From: a bacterium HR40
Lineage (GTDB): Bacteria > Pseudomonadota > Alphaproteobacteria > Geminicoccales > Geminicoccaceae
Reading direction: 5' to 3'
DNA length: 64,000 nt
NCBI GenBank assembly: GCA_002898275.1
Contig: BEIQ01000006.1
Coordinates: 1-64,000 of the forward strand
Shown here: piece by piece, positions 46,764 to 58,115 of the stretch
How the letters are laid out: each line of letters begins with the position of its first letter
Position numbering within the stretch: position 1 is the first letter of the stretch
Made by a program: the position numbers and the translations under genes
The notes under the pieces: generated by a model
Databases searched by the model: none
What the model was told of the DNA's origin: nothing
The model's input: the letters and a program-made list of their open reading frames with translations, nothing else

Positions 46764-47899
46764 GCGACCGCCACGAGCTGGGATATGGCTTCTGGAATGC
46801 GATCGAGCGACAGTACGAAATGCGCCGCGCCACGTCGGACCGTCGCACCGGGCATGCCCCACACGACGGAGGTCGATTCGTCCTGGGCGATCACGAGCCC
46901 ACCGCGGCCAGCGATACGAGCGGCACCTTCGGCGCCGTCACACCCCAGCCCCGTCAACACGACGGCGAGGGTACGCTCACCGGCACATTCGGCCATGCTC
47001 GCGAACATCGGGTCGGCCGCCGGTCGACAGTAGTGCACGGGAGGAGCGTCGGACAGACGCAGGCGCCAAGGCCCCCGACCCTCGAGGAGGAGGTGCCAGC
47101 CACCTGGGGCGAGGTAAATGCGGCCCGCCTCCGCCGCCTCGCCGTCCCGGGCTTCGGCACAGTGATGTCCGGTGACCCGCTCGAGATGTTCGGCCAGCGC
47201 GGCAGTGAACCCGGGCGGCATGTGTTGGGTGATCAGGACGGGGATAGGAAGAGCGGGCCGCAGAGCGGAAAAAAGGGTGGCCAGCGCCTGCGGCCCGCCG
47301 GTCGAAGCGGCTACGCCCAGGATCCCCGGGCGAAACACCCCGCACGGGCGAGATGGCAAACGCGGCGTAGCCGTCGCGGTCGTGGCCGGCAGCACGGCTC
47401 CGCTGCCCTCCTTGACTCTGCCGGCCCTCGGGTCGGACTGGGGCTGCGGCCTCGCGATCGCTGCCGACCGGCCCACCGGGGCACAGAGCCGCAGCTTGCG
47501 CAGCAATTCCTGCCGGAGTTCGGCGAGGGCCCCGGGATCGGAGGCTTGCGGCTTGCAGATGTAGTCTATGGCACCGCGCGAGAGGGCCTCGAGCGTCTCG
47601 CGCGCGCCGCGCCGGGTCAGGGCGGAGAGGACTACCACTTGCGGCCGGGACGGCATGGCGCGCAGGCGATCGAGCGTGGCGAGACCGTCGAGCTCGGGCA
47701 TCTCCAGGTCGAGAAGGATGGCATCGGGCCGCGACGCGCCGTCCGCTGCCAGACGCTCGAGGGCCTGACGGCCGTTGGCGGCTTCCCAAGCGATACCGAT
47801 CCCCGGTTCCTGCTCCAGGAGCGAGCGGATCACCCGTCGCGCGACGGCCGAATCGTCAACGAGCGCGACGCGCAGGCTGCACGCACCGCTGCCGCTCAT
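46760..47899 (-). CDS. cheB: Chemotaxis response regulator protein-glutamate methylesterase CheB
   Basis: 379 residues. An N-terminal receiver (VALVDDSAVARRVIRSLL, phospho-Asp64 in ILLDLEMPELDG) is joined by a variable linker to the C-terminal esterase with the triad Ser199 (GVAASTGGPQ), His226 (ITQHMPPGFT) and Asp321 (LTGLGCDGAEG). It demethylates receptors and balances CheR. It overlaps both the upstream cheY and the downstream cheR by ATGA junctions. Confidence 0.96.
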   Translation of the reverse strand: MSGSGACSLRVALVDDSAVARRVIRSLLEQEPGIGIAWEAANGRQALERLAADGASRPDAILLDLEMPELDGLATLDRLRAMPSRPQVVVLSALTRRGARETLEALSRGAIDYICKPQASDPGALAELRQELLRKLRLCAPVGRSAAIARPQPQSDPRAGRVKEGSGAVLPATTATATPRLPSRPCGVFRPGILGVAASTGGPQALATLFSALRPALPIPVLITQHMPPGFTAALAEHLERVTGHHCAEARDGEAAEAGRIYLAPGGWHLLLEGRGPWRLRLSDAPPVHYCRPAADPMFASMAECAGERTLAVVLTGLGCDGAEGAARIAGRGGLVIAQDESTSVVWGMPGATVRRGAAHFVLSLDRIPEAISQLVAVA

Positions 47900-48264
47900 A
47901 GCGGCCAGCCGACCTGTTCGAGCTTGAGCCGAAGGAGCTCGGCATCGAAGGGCTTCATGATGTACTCATCGGCACCGGCCGCGAGTGCCTGTTCGATGTC
48001 CGCGAGCTCGCTCATGGTGGTGCAGAAGATGACCCGCGGTCGGTCGCCGCCAGGCATGGCACGCAGCGCTCTCACGCATTCGAGCCCGTTCATCACCGGC
48101 ATGTTCCAGTCGAGCAGCACGAGATCTGGCATCCGTTCGCGGCAGCGCTCGAGTGCCTCGGCACCATTGGCGGCCTGGCGGGTGTCGATCCCGAGCCCGG
48201 TGAGGATGCGACAGAGGATCGACCTTACCGTTGGCGAGTCGTCGACAACGAGGCAGTCGGCCAT
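47896..48264 (-). CDS. cheY: CheY-like response regulator of the cheA cluster
   Basis: 122 residues, a lone receiver with CLVVDDSPTVRSIL, phospho-Asp52 in LLDWNMPVMNG, FCTTMSELADI and IMKPFDAELL. It differs clearly from the CheY at 38682. The ATG at 48264 with GGGGAGAGG upstream was chosen over a GTG at 48282. It overlaps the cheB start by four bases and follows cheW by 14 bases. Confidence 0.93.
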   Translation of the reverse strand: MADCLVVDDSPTVRSILCRILTGLGIDTRQAANGAEALERCRERMPDLVLLDWNMPVMNGLECVRALRAMPGGDRPRVIFCTTMSELADIEQALAAGADEYIMKPFDAELLRLKLEQVGWPL

Positions 48265-48278
48265 CACCCTCTCCCCAC

Positions 48279-48725
48279 TCACGCCGCCCGCGACTCGGCG
48301 AACGCCGGCTCGAGCAGCCGCTGCACATCGAGCTGCACGACGGTACCCTGCGGAGTGTCGTGAACGGCCGGCACGAAACGCTCCCAGCCCGGCAGCAGTC
48401 GGGCGATCTGCCCAGGGTTGGCGATCCGGTCCTCGAGGTCGGCGATCTCCTCGACGCCGTCGATGAGCAGCGCGTACTGGCTGCCGTCGACGAGTTCCAC
48501 CACGAGCGCATGGCGCTCCCCGTCGCGGGACGGTCGAGCAATGCCGAGACAGCGTTCGACGTCGATCGCCGTGACCACGCGGCCGCGGAGGTTGAGCACA
48601 CCGGCCACGATCGGATGGGCGCGCGGCACCGGCCGCACCGGCTGCGGTCCGATGGCGCTGCGGACGAGGCGGACGGGAATGCCGGCCCGCTGTCCGCCGA
48701 TGCGCACGATGACGAGTTCGGTCAT
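48279..48725 (-). CDS. cheW: Chemotaxis coupling protein CheW
   Basis: 148 residues, linking CheA to receptors. The CheW fold shows LVIVRIGGQRAGIPVRLVRS, VAGVLNLRGRVVTAIDVERC and ALLIDGVEEIADL. The start at 48725 lies ten bases after the cheA stop; the longer frame runs into cheA and is rejected. Confidence 0.93.
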   Translation of the reverse strand: MTELVIVRIGGQRAGIPVRLVRSAIGPQPVRPVPRAHPIVAGVLNLRGRVVTAIDVERCLGIARPSRDGERHALVVELVDGSQYALLIDGVEEIADLEDRIANPGQIARLLPGWERFVPAVHDTPQGTVVQLDVQRLLEPAFAESRAA

Positions 48726-48735
48726 GATCGCATCC

Positions 48736-51357
48736 TCAGCTGCGAGCAGCCTGCTCGCCCACGAGTCGCGCGACGGTTTCGAACAGTTGCGCCCGGTCGA
48801 GTTTTGCCACATGGGCGTCGAACCCGGCGGCACGGCTGCGGGAACGATCTTCAGGAGCGGCGCGCGAACTCAGGGCAATGAGCGGTAGCCTGAGACCGCG
48901 GGCCCGACAGGTCTCGGCGAGGGCGAACCCGTCCATGCCGGGCATCTCGAGGTCCGACACGACGACATCAAACCGTTCCCCTTCCCCGAGAAGGCGCAGG
49001 GCTTCCTCGGCACTCTCCGCTGCCACCACCTCGAAACCGCGATTGGCCAGGATCGGCGACAGCAAGGAGCGGAAAAACCGGCTGTCGTCCACCAGCAGCA
49101 CGCGGATGCGCGGCCGATCCTTCCGTGCACGATCGGCCCCGAACCAACTGCCGAAGACACAGCTGACGTAATGGCTGACATCGAGGAGCACGCAACTCGC
49201 TCCGGCGAAATAGCCCGCACCCAGGCTCCCTGGTCCGTCAGGGTCGATGGTGAGCTCGACCTCCGCCTCCACCACGTCGAGAATCTCGTCCACGAGAAGC
49301 GCGAAACGGCGGCCGGCATCGGCGAACAGCAAGGCCGGCCGCGGGCCATCGAGACCGGCGACGAAGCGGCCATCGACATCGACGAGAGGGACGAGTTCGT
49401 TGCCGAACCGGAACACCGACCGGGTGCCGACGAGCTCGAGCTGCTGCGGCTCGATCCGTTCGATGCGCTGCACGAGCGCGATCGGCACCGCGGCCATGCG
49501 GTACCTGCCGGCGGCAAAACGCAGCAAACGGGTGCGCTCGCTGTCCGGCTGTGGCCCGACGTGCGGTTCCGGCTCCGCGGCCATGCGATCGTCGGTGGCA
49601 ATCGCCGAGGCCAATGCCTTGAGGTCGAGCACGATCGCGATCGCGCCGTCGCCGAGCAGGGTGGTGCCTGCGAACAGCGTGATGTTGCGCAAAACCGGCG
49701 AGATGGGCTCGACCACGATCTCCTCGCTGTCGTGCACCGCATCCACCACGAGGCCGAAGCGATGGCCAGCAGGCTCGAGGACCAGCACGAACCCCTGATT
49801 CCGGAGACAGTCTTGCCCCTCGCCTGCGATGCCGAGGATCTCGGCGAGCGTGCGAACGGGCAGCAGTTCGCCGCGCAGCTTGAGGATCTGACGCCCGTTG
49901 ATCAGTTCCAGGCGGCGGTCGTCGCCGCCCGCGCAGCGGACGATCTCGAGAATCCCTTGCTGCGGCAGGGCGAACCGCTGATCCGCCACCCCGACGATGA
50001 GCGCTGGCACGATGGCGAGGGTCAATGGAATGGTGATGGTGAAGGTCGTCCCGAGGCCCCGTTGGGTCTCGATTTCGACCGAGCCGCCGATGTCCTCGAT
50101 GTTGCGTTTGACGACATCCATGCCGACACCGCGGCCGGAGACATTGGTCACCTTCTCCGCCGTCGACAGCCCGGGGGCGAAAATGAAAGAGGCGATCTGG
50201 CGGGGGGACAGCGTCGCGAGCCGAGCTTCGGTACAGAGCCCGGCCGCTACGGCCTTGCGCCCGATCCTTTCGAGGTCGAGGCCGCGGCCGTCATCGGAGA
50301 TGCGCACGACGATCATCCCACCCTCGTGGGCCGCCTGGAGGCGCAGGCGTCCCGTCTCCGGCTTGCCGGCCCGCCGCCGCTCCTCCGGCGGCTCGATCCC
50401 ATGGTCGATGGCATTGCGCACGATGTGGACGAGAGGATCCTTGATGACCTCGAGGAGCTGGCGGTCGAGTTCGGTCGCCCCGCCCTCCATGACGAGATCC
50501 ACCTTTTTTCCCAGCGCCGCGCACAGATCGCGCACGATCCGTGGCATCCCGGACCAAGCGTTGGAGATCGGTTGCATGCGCGCCTTCATGATGCCGTCGC
50601 GCAGCTCCGTGGTGACCTGATCGAGCCGCTGCAGCGCCGTCTCGAGTTCGGGATGGGCGAGATCGCGCCCGAGCCGCACGAGCCGGTTGCGGGTGAGCAC
50701 GAGATCGCTCACATGGCCCATGAGGGCCTCGAGCAGCGCCACAGAGACACGAAGCGAGCCCGAACGCGCCGCTCGCCGATGCCCTCCCTCTTGCCGCGGA
50801 TCCTCGTCGCCCCCTCCAGCCACCTCCGCAGCCGCGCGCATCGGCTGGCCCGCAACCGCCGCCACATCCCCGGCAGCAGGGGGGCCTCCCGTCTGCCAAG
50901 CCGCACAGGCGGCGGGATCCGCATCCGCAGAGGTCGAAACCTGCTCCTCGTTCGTTCCCTCGGTCCTGGTCGGCAGCGGAGCCGATCCGCTCGCTATCCG
51001 CTCCAGCCTTTCGAGGAGCTGCGCATCGTCGCCAGAAGGCTCCGTCCCCGAACCCTCGAGTTCGGCGACGATGTCCTTGATGCGGTCGATGGCGGCGAGC
51101 ACCACGCTCATTCCCTCGGCGGTCGGCGGAGCTCCGTCGCGCCAGGTCCCGAGCAGCGTCTCGGCGGCATGGGCGATGCGCTCGAGCCGCCCGAGGCCGA
51201 GAAATCCGCTCGTCCCCTTGATGGTGTGGACGACTCGGAAGATCTCGCCGAGGCGCTCGCGGTCGTGCGGATCGCGCTCGAAGGCGACGAGCTCGGAGTC
51301 GACCCGGGCCAGGCCCTCGCGGCACTCCGCCGTGAACTCCGCGATCAGATCCTCCAT
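48736..51357 (-). CDS. cheA: Hybrid chemotaxis histidine kinase CheA with C-terminal receiver
   Basis: 873 residues. Order: HPt domain with phospho-His44 (RVVHTIKGTSGFLGL), a disordered linker at about 105-200 with no recognisable CheY-binding P2 domain, dimerisation helices, the ATPase with N-box HIVRNAIDHGIE, G1 DDGRGLD and G2 GRGVGMDVV, a CheW-like domain (about 425-545), a second CheW-like domain (about 600-735), and a receiver from about 748 with phospho-Asp802 (VVSDLEMPGMDG). This hybrid layout is found in several alphaproteobacterial chemosensory systems. It overlaps a small upstream ORF by 13 bases. Confidence 0.95.
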   Translation of the reverse strand: MEDLIAEFTAECREGLARVDSELVAFERDPHDRERLGEIFRVVHTIKGTSGFLGLGRLERIAHAAETLLGTWRDGAPPTAEGMSVVLAAIDRIKDIVAELEGSGTEPSGDDAQLLERLERIASGSAPLPTRTEGTNEEQVSTSADADPAACAAWQTGGPPAAGDVAAVAGQPMRAAAEVAGGGDEDPRQEGGHRRAARSGSLRVSVALLEALMGHVSDLVLTRNRLVRLGRDLAHPELETALQRLDQVTTELRDGIMKARMQPISNAWSGMPRIVRDLCAALGKKVDLVMEGGATELDRQLLEVIKDPLVHIVRNAIDHGIEPPEERRRAGKPETGRLRLQAAHEGGMIVVRISDDGRGLDLERIGRKAVAAGLCTEARLATLSPRQIASFIFAPGLSTAEKVTNVSGRGVGMDVVKRNIEDIGGSVEIETQRGLGTTFTITIPLTLAIVPALIVGVADQRFALPQQGILEIVRCAGGDDRRLELINGRQILKLRGELLPVRTLAEILGIAGEGQDCLRNQGFVLVLEPAGHRFGLVVDAVHDSEEIVVEPISPVLRNITLFAGTTLLGDGAIAIVLDLKALASAIATDDRMAAEPEPHVGPQPDSERTRLLRFAAGRYRMAAVPIALVQRIERIEPQQLELVGTRSVFRFGNELVPLVDVDGRFVAGLDGPRPALLFADAGRRFALLVDEILDVVEAEVELTIDPDGPGSLGAGYFAGASCVLLDVSHYVSCVFGSWFGADRARKDRPRIRVLLVDDSRFFRSLLSPILANRGFEVVAAESAEEALRLLGEGERFDVVVSDLEMPGMDGFALAETCRARGLRLPLIALSSRAAPEDRSRSRAAGFDAHVAKLDRAQLFETVARLVGEQAARS

Positions 51358-51566
51358 CGCCCGTCTCCCTGCTCGCGACAGCGGCGCCAGTCGACCAGCC
51401 GAATCACCTCCGCCGTCGCGAAATGACCGGCCAGGATATCGTCCCCTCGGGACTCGGAAGCGGCGGCAACGAAGGGTTCGCGATCCGACGGGAGGGCCGG
51501 CGATTCGGGCGGTGGCAGCGGTTCCGCCCCGACCAGACGAGCGAGTATGCGGCTCACGAGACGCAT
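51345..51566 (-). CDS. Small hypothetical protein at the head of the cheA operon
   Basis: 73 residues starting MRLVSRILARLVGAEPLPP, with a basic amphipathic N-terminus and a proline-rich middle; no membrane helix is certain. The ATG at 51566 has GGAG eight bases upstream, and the end overlaps the cheA start by 13 bases, which favours a real, translationally coupled gene. I do not recognise the family. Confidence 0.6.
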   Translation of the reverse strand: MRLVSRILARLVGAEPLPPPESPALPSDREPFVAAASESRGDDILAGHFATAEVIRLVDWRRCREQGDGRWRI

Positions 51567-51738
51567 GGATGATCTCCGGCAGTCCATGGCGCGCCTCGTC
51601 TTTTGCACGCCACCCCCTAATTTTCGGTTAACCGCTCGCAGCGAACGCACGCGCGTGTGCGCGCCGACTGCAGCGCCCGATCGGCCGGCTGCCGATTCCG
51701 CTCTGGTCGCCAACCGTAGAACGGGAAACCGTCGCTCG

Positions 51739-53427
<1,689 letters not shown>

Positions 53428-53449
53428 CCGCTTCGGCGGAGAGGTCCCC

Positions 53450-55204
53450 ATGGCAGAAGCCGGCGGCGACATCCTGACCGCCACCGTCGTCTTGACCGCG
53501 GCCGGGGTAGGCGGGCTCGTGCTCTTCCGCCGGCTGGGTTTCAGCTCGGTGCTCGGTCTGCTCGTGATGGGGGCGGTCATCGGTCCGCACGCCCTCGGTC
53601 TCGCCGCTGCCGGCGACGTGCTCTCGCGAGTCGCCGAGATCGGGGTCGTCTTCCTGCTGTTCGTGATCGGCCTCGAGATGCAGCCGGAGACGCTCTGGGC
53701 GATGCGGCGGGCGGTCTTCGGTCTCGGCACGCTGCAGGTGCTGGTCACGGGCATCCTGTTCTCCGGTCTGCTCGTCGCCGCCGGCGCCGAGCTGCGCGCG
53801 GCGGGCGTGCTGGGCTTCGGCTTCGCCCTGTCGTCGACCGCGATGTGCGTGCAGCTGCTGGAGGAGCGGGGCGAACTCTACACCGACTGGGGCCGGCGCG
53901 CCTTTGCCGTGCTTTTGCTGCAGGACCTGGCGGTGGTGCCGCTGCTCGCGGTGGTCCCACTCCTCGCCTCAGGACCGACCGTCGAGACGGCGCCTTTTGG
54001 CGAACGCCTCGTCTATGTCCTGGTCGGCCTCGCTGGTCTCTTCGCGGCCGGCCGGTATCTGCTGCCGTTCTTGCTCGACCTCGTCGCGCGCGAACGCAAC
54101 AACGAGGCCTTTACCGGGCTCGCGGTCCTCGCCGTAGTCGCCAGCGCCTGGGCGGTCCAGCGCGCCGGCCTGTCCCCGGCGCTCGGCGCCTTCGCCATGG
54201 GTCTGCTGCTGTCGCGCTCCCGCTACCACCACCAGCTCGAGGCCGAAGTGGCGCCCTTCAAGGGCATCCTGCTCGGGCTGTTCTTCATTGCCGTCGGCAT
54301 GTCGATCGATCTGCGGGCGATCCTCGCCAACATCCACTGGCTCGCACCCCTCACCCTCGCGATGATGGGCGCAAAGGCCGCGATCCTGTTCCTCCTCGCC
54401 CGCCGCTTCGGCCTCGACCGGCCGGGCGCGGTGCAGGCGGCGGCCCTCCTCTCCCAGGGCGGGGAGTTCGCCTTCGTGTTGTTCGCGGCAGCCGCCCATC
54501 ATGCCGTGCTCACACCGGAGAGCGTGCGTCTCGGGGTACTCGTGATTTCCGCCTCCATGCTGTTCACCCCCCTGGCCCTGCGCTTCGCCGATGCCATCGC
54601 GAGCCGCCTCGCCATCCCCCGTCCTCCGGTGTCGGTGGAACGAAGGATTCGCCGTCTCGAACGCCACGTCGTGCTGTGCGGCTTCGGCCGGGTGGGCGGA
54701 ACGGTGGGACTGATGCTCGAGGCGTTCGGCATACCCTTTCTTGCCATCGACCAGGATCCGGTGCGCGTCGAGGCCGGACGACGCGCCGGTCGCGACGTGA
54801 TCTACGGCAATGCCGCGGATCCCAAGGTGCTGCGGCTCGCGGGGGTGGGACGGGCGGCGCTGGTGCTCGTCACCCTCGACAATCCGGCGATCGCGGAACG
54901 GGTGGTGAGCGCCGTGCGCAACTTCTATCCCGATGTCGCGATCATCGCCCGCGCCCGCGATCTCGAAGCGCGCGACCGCATGCTGCGGGCGGGAGTGACC
55001 GAAGCCGTGCCGGAAGTCGTCGAGCTGGCCATCACCTTGGGTGCAGTGGTGTTGCGTCAGCTCGGGGTCACCGAGGCCGACACGCGCGACATCGCCGATC
55101 AGCTGCGCGAACGCGCCTTTGCCGCGCTGCGCCGGCATCCTACCGTGGCGCGGCGGGCCGAAGCGGCACGGCTGGCCACCGACGAAGCGGCCCGGGTACC
55201 CTGA
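53450..55204 (+). CDS. CPA2-family cation:proton antiporter with RCK_N domain (KefB/KefC type)
   Basis: 584 residues. About twelve membrane helices in the first 385 residues include VFLLFVIGLEMQPETLW and LLSQGGEFAFVLFAAAA. The C-terminal cytoplasmic RCK_N domain binds NAD(H) or a nucleotide through VVLCGFGRVGGTVGLML. Family members exchange K+ or Na+ for H+. It starts 22 bases after ettA and may share its transcript. Ion specificity and glutathione gating cannot be judged. Confidence 0.9.
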   Translation: MAEAGGDILTATVVLTAAGVGGLVLFRRLGFSSVLGLLVMGAVIGPHALGLAAAGDVLSRVAEIGVVFLLFVIGLEMQPETLWAMRRAVFGLGTLQVLVTGILFSGLLVAAGAELRAAGVLGFGFALSSTAMCVQLLEERGELYTDWGRRAFAVLLLQDLAVVPLLAVVPLLASGPTVETAPFGERLVYVLVGLAGLFAAGRYLLPFLLDLVARERNNEAFTGLAVLAVVASAWAVQRAGLSPALGAFAMGLLLSRSRYHHQLEAEVAPFKGILLGLFFIAVGMSIDLRAILANIHWLAPLTLAMMGAKAAILFLLARRFGLDRPGAVQAAALLSQGGEFAFVLFAAAAHHAVLTPESVRLGVLVISASMLFTPLALRFADAIASRLAIPRPPVSVERRIRRLERHVVLCGFGRVGGTVGLMLEAFGIPFLAIDQDPVRVEAGRRAGRDVIYGNAADPKVLRLAGVGRAALVLVTLDNPAIAERVVSAVRNFYPDVAIIARARDLEARDRMLRAGVTEAVPEVVELAITLGAVVLRQLGVTEADTRDIADQLRERAFAALRRHPTVARRAEAARLATDEAARVP

Positions 55205-55243
55205 CCGACCGCGGGCCGCCAAGACGGGCGGGGCGAACCAGGG

Positions 55244-56542
55244 TCAGCCGCGCGCGTCGATGGGTAGGAACGGCCGTTCCGCCGGCCCCGTATAGAGCTG
55301 CCGTGGACGGCCGATTTTCTGCTCGGGATCGAGGATCATCTCGTTCCACTGAGCCATCCACCCGACGGTGCGGGCGAGGGCGAAGATGGCCGTGAACATG
55401 TGGCGGGGAATCCCCATTGCCTCGAGGATGATTCCGGAATAGAAATCGACGTTGGGGAAGAGCTTGCGTTCCTGGAAATACTCGTCGTTGAGAGCGATCT
55501 TCTCGAGTTCTCTAGCGATTTGCAGCTTTTTGTTTTCCTTCTTCCCGAGAAGATCGAGGACCTCGTCAGCGCTCTGCTTCAGAACCGCTGCTCTCGGATC
55601 GTAGTTTTTATAGACGCGATGGCCGAAGCCCATGAGCCGGAACGGATCGTTCTTGTCCTTCGCCCGCGCGATGAACTCCGGGATCCGTTCGACCGAACCG
55701 ATTTGCTCGAGCATGTTGACCACCGCTTCATTGGCACCGCCATGCGCCGGCCCCCACAGCGAGGCGATCCCGGCCGCGACCGCGGCATAGGGCGAGGCTC
55801 CCGTGGAGCCGACGAGCCGCACGGTCGAGGTCGAGGCGTTCTGTTCGTGGTCGGCATGGAGGATGAAGATGCGATCGAGGGCCCGCGCCAGCACCGGGTC
55901 GACCCGATAGGGCTCGCACGGCGTGGCGAACATCATGTGGAGGAAGTTCGCGGCATACTCGAGATCGTTGCGCGGATAAATGAAGGGATGACCGATGGAA
56001 TATTTATACGCCCAGGCGGCGATGGTCGGCATCTTGGCGATCATGCGATGCGTCGCCACCAGCCGATGGTGGGCATCCTCGACGTCGAGATCCTCGTGAT
56101 AGAACGCCGACAGCGCGCCGACGACCGCGATCATCACTGCCATGGGATGGGCGTCGCGCCGGAAACCGCGGAAGAGGAACTGGATCTGTTCGTGCAGCAT
56201 CGTGTGATAGGTGATGTCGTGCACGAACTGCTGTTTCTGCTGCCTGGTGGGCAACTCGCCGTTGAGCAACAGATAGGCGACTTCGAGGAAGTCGCTCTTG
56301 GTGGCGAGTTCCTCGATGCGATAGCCGCGATAGAGCAATATTCCGGCTTCCCCATCGATATAGGTGATGGCGGAACGACAACTGGCCGTCGCCGTATAAC
56401 CTGGATCGTAAGTGAACATGCCGGTCGCAGCGTAGAGACGTCGGATGTCGACGACCTTCGGGCCGAGCGTACCTTCGAGGATAGGCAGTTCGACCTCGAC
56501 ACCACCGGGCAGGGTGAGTCGGACAGTTGCATTGGAAGTCAT
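55244..56542 (-). CDS. gltA: Citrate synthase
   Basis: 432 residues, the hexameric proteobacterial type, condensing acetyl-CoA and oxaloacetate. Key blocks are [59 protein letters not shown] and [10 protein letters not shown], which carry the catalytic His and Asp residues. GGGGAGAG precedes the ATG at 56542. The gene converges with the antiporter gene across 39 bases and follows gltX by 79 bases. Confidence 0.97.
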   Translation of the reverse strand: MTSNATVRLTLPGGVEVELPILEGTLGPKVVDIRRLYAATGMFTYDPGYTATASCRSAITYIDGEAGILLYRGYRIEELATKSDFLEVAYLLLNGELPTRQQKQQFVHDITYHTMLHEQIQFLFRGFRRDAHPMAVMIAVVGALSAFYHEDLDVEDAHHRLVATHRMIAKMPTIAAWAYKYSIGHPFIYPRNDLEYAANFLHMMFATPCEPYRVDPVLARALDRIFILHADHEQNASTSTVRLVGSTGASPYAAVAAGIASLWGPAHGGANEAVVNMLEQIGSVERIPEFIARAKDKNDPFRLMGFGHRVYKNYDPRAAVLKQSADEVLDLLGKKENKKLQIARELEKIALNDEYFQERKLFPNVDFYSGIILEAMGIPRHMFTAIFALARTVGWMAQWNEMILDPEQKIGRPRQLYTGPAERPFLPIDARG

Positions 56543-56621
56543 TCCACGCTCTCCCCGCTGTTGCACCCGAATGCTACCCGCGCCTCGCAGCCCGCGCCCG
56601 GGCCCCATGGCGCCTCGACCG

Positions 56622-58049
56622 TCATCCGCTGGACCCGGAGACCGGATTGCGCCCACACGCCGCGTCTTCAAGGCGCGCCACCACCTCCGCCCGACCCAGC
56701 ACGCGCATCACCTCGAAGAGCCCGGGGGACACGGTGGTGCCGGTGAGCGCCACCCGCAGGGCCTGGGCCAGCCGCCCAAAGGCGACCCCGCGCTCGGTAG
56801 CATACTGTCGGCAGAAATGCTCGAGCTCGCCCTCCTGCCAGGGCTCGAAGGCCTGGAGCAGGCCGGCGAGCTCGGCAAGCCGAGGTCGCACCTCGCCATC
56901 GAGCAGCTTCGCCGCCTGAGGAGAAATCGGCAGCGGCCGCGGATGCACATAGAACGTCGCCATTTCGGCCAGCTCGACGAGCGTGCGTGCCCGCGCCACC
57001 AGGCCGGGCATCCCGTCGAGAAGGCGCCTGCGCCCGATCTCGTCCACCGCGAGGCCGCGGCGGGCCATGAACGGCACCACCGCCTCGACCAGCTCCGCAG
57101 GCGACTTCTGCCGCATGTACCAGGCGTTGAGAAAGAGGAGCTTGTCCATGTCGAAGCGGGCCGGCGAACGGCCGACTCCGCCGAGGTCGAACCACGCGAT
57201 CGCCTGCTCGGTGGTGATGATCTCGTCGTTCCCGTGCGCCCAGCCGAGGCGCAGCAGATAATTGCGCATGGCCTCGGGCAGGATCCCCATGTCGCGGTAC
57301 TCGGTCACCGACAGGGCGCCGTGCCGTTTGCTGAGTTTGGCACCGTCAGGTCCGTGGATCAGCGGAATGTGGGCGAAGGCTGGCGGTGTCGCCCCGAGCG
57401 CCCGGTAGAGCTGCAGCTGGCGAAACGTGTTGGTGAGATGGTCGGTGCCGCGGATGATGTGGGTGATCCCCATGTCGATGTCGTCGACCACCACCGACAG
57501 CATGTAGGTGGGCGTGCCGTCGCTCCGCAGCAGCACCATGTCGTCGAGCTGCTCATTGGCGATCCGGACCGTCCCCTGCACGAGGTCGTCGACCACCGTC
57601 TCGCCCTCCGTCGGCATGGCGAGACGCACCACATAGGGACGATCGTGCGGCATCTCGCGCGGATCCCGATGGCGGCAGCGGCGATCGTAGCGCACCGGAC
57701 GACCCTCGGCCCGTGCTCGCTCCCGCATCGCCTCGAGCTCCTCCGGCATGCAGAAGCAGCGGTACGCCCGGCCTTCCGCGAGCAGGCGGAGGGCCACCTC
57801 GCGATGGCGGTGGAAGCGCTGCGACTGGAACACTGGCGGCTCGTCCGGTAGCAGCCCGAGCCAGCCGAGGCCCTCGAAGATGGCGTCGATGGCCTCGCGC
57901 GTCGAGCGCTCGCGGTCGGTGTCCTCGATCCGCAAGAGATATTTCCCGCCGTGGTGACGGGCATAGAGCCAGTTGAACAGGGCGGTCCGCGCCCCGCCGA
58001 TATGCAGGTAGCCGGTGGGCGAGGGCGCGAATCGCGTGACTACACTCAT
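56622..58049 (-). CDS. gltX: Glutamyl-tRNA synthetase
   Basis: 475 residues, class I synthetase. The HIGH motif is [19 protein letters not shown] and the KMSKS-like motif is [10 protein letters not shown] Cys/His-rich zinc-type insertion appears as [10 protein letters not shown] with RRCRHRDP. The C-terminal anticodon-binding helices follow. The start at 58049 fits the family N-terminus ([13 protein letters not shown]); the longer open frame covers comEC antisense. Confidence 0.96.
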   Translation of the reverse strand: MSVVTRFAPSPTGYLHIGGARTALFNWLYARHHGGKYLLRIEDTDRERSTREAIDAIFEGLGWLGLLPDEPPVFQSQRFHRHREVALRLLAEGRAYRCFCMPEELEAMRERARAEGRPVRYDRRCRHRDPREMPHDRPYVVRLAMPTEGETVVDDLVQGTVRIANEQLDDMVLLRSDGTPTYMLSVVVDDIDMGITHIIRGTDHLTNTFRQLQLYRALGATPPAFAHIPLIHGPDGAKLSKRHGALSVTEYRDMGILPEAMRNYLLRLGWAHGNDEIITTEQAIAWFDLGGVGRSPARFDMDKLLFLNAWYMRQKSPAELVEAVVPFMARRGLAVDEIGRRRLLDGMPGLVARARTLVELAEMATFYVHPRPLPISPQAAKLLDGEVRPRLAELAGLLQAFEPWQEGELEHFCRQYATERGVAFGRLAQALRVALTGTTVSPGLFEVMRVLGRAEVVARLEDAACGRNPVSGSSG

Positions 58050-58051
58050 GG

Positions 58052-58080
58052 TTGATCCCGCTGGTAATTTCCGATTTAAC
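58052..58080 (+). promoter_or_regulatory. Candidate sigma-70 promoter for comEC
   Basis: TTGATC (58052-58057), a 17-base spacer and TTTAAC (58075-58080) lie in the 66-base divergent gap between gltX and comEC. The predicted start point would be about 30 bases before the comEC GTG. No LexA-type box was recognised. Confidence 0.5.
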
Positions 58081-58115
58081 GGGTTGCGCCGTTCGTAGCA
58101 CGGAAGCCACCATCC

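Noticed and set aside
49171-51426. 751-codon plus-strand frame antisense to cheA
   Set aside because: cheA has all catalytic motifs in the opposite frame, and this frame has none.
58050-58115. LexA (SOS) box in the gltX-comEC gap
   Set aside because: Neither GAAC-N7-GAAC nor GTTC-N7-GTTC is present; only a partial GTTG/GTTC pair at wrong spacing.
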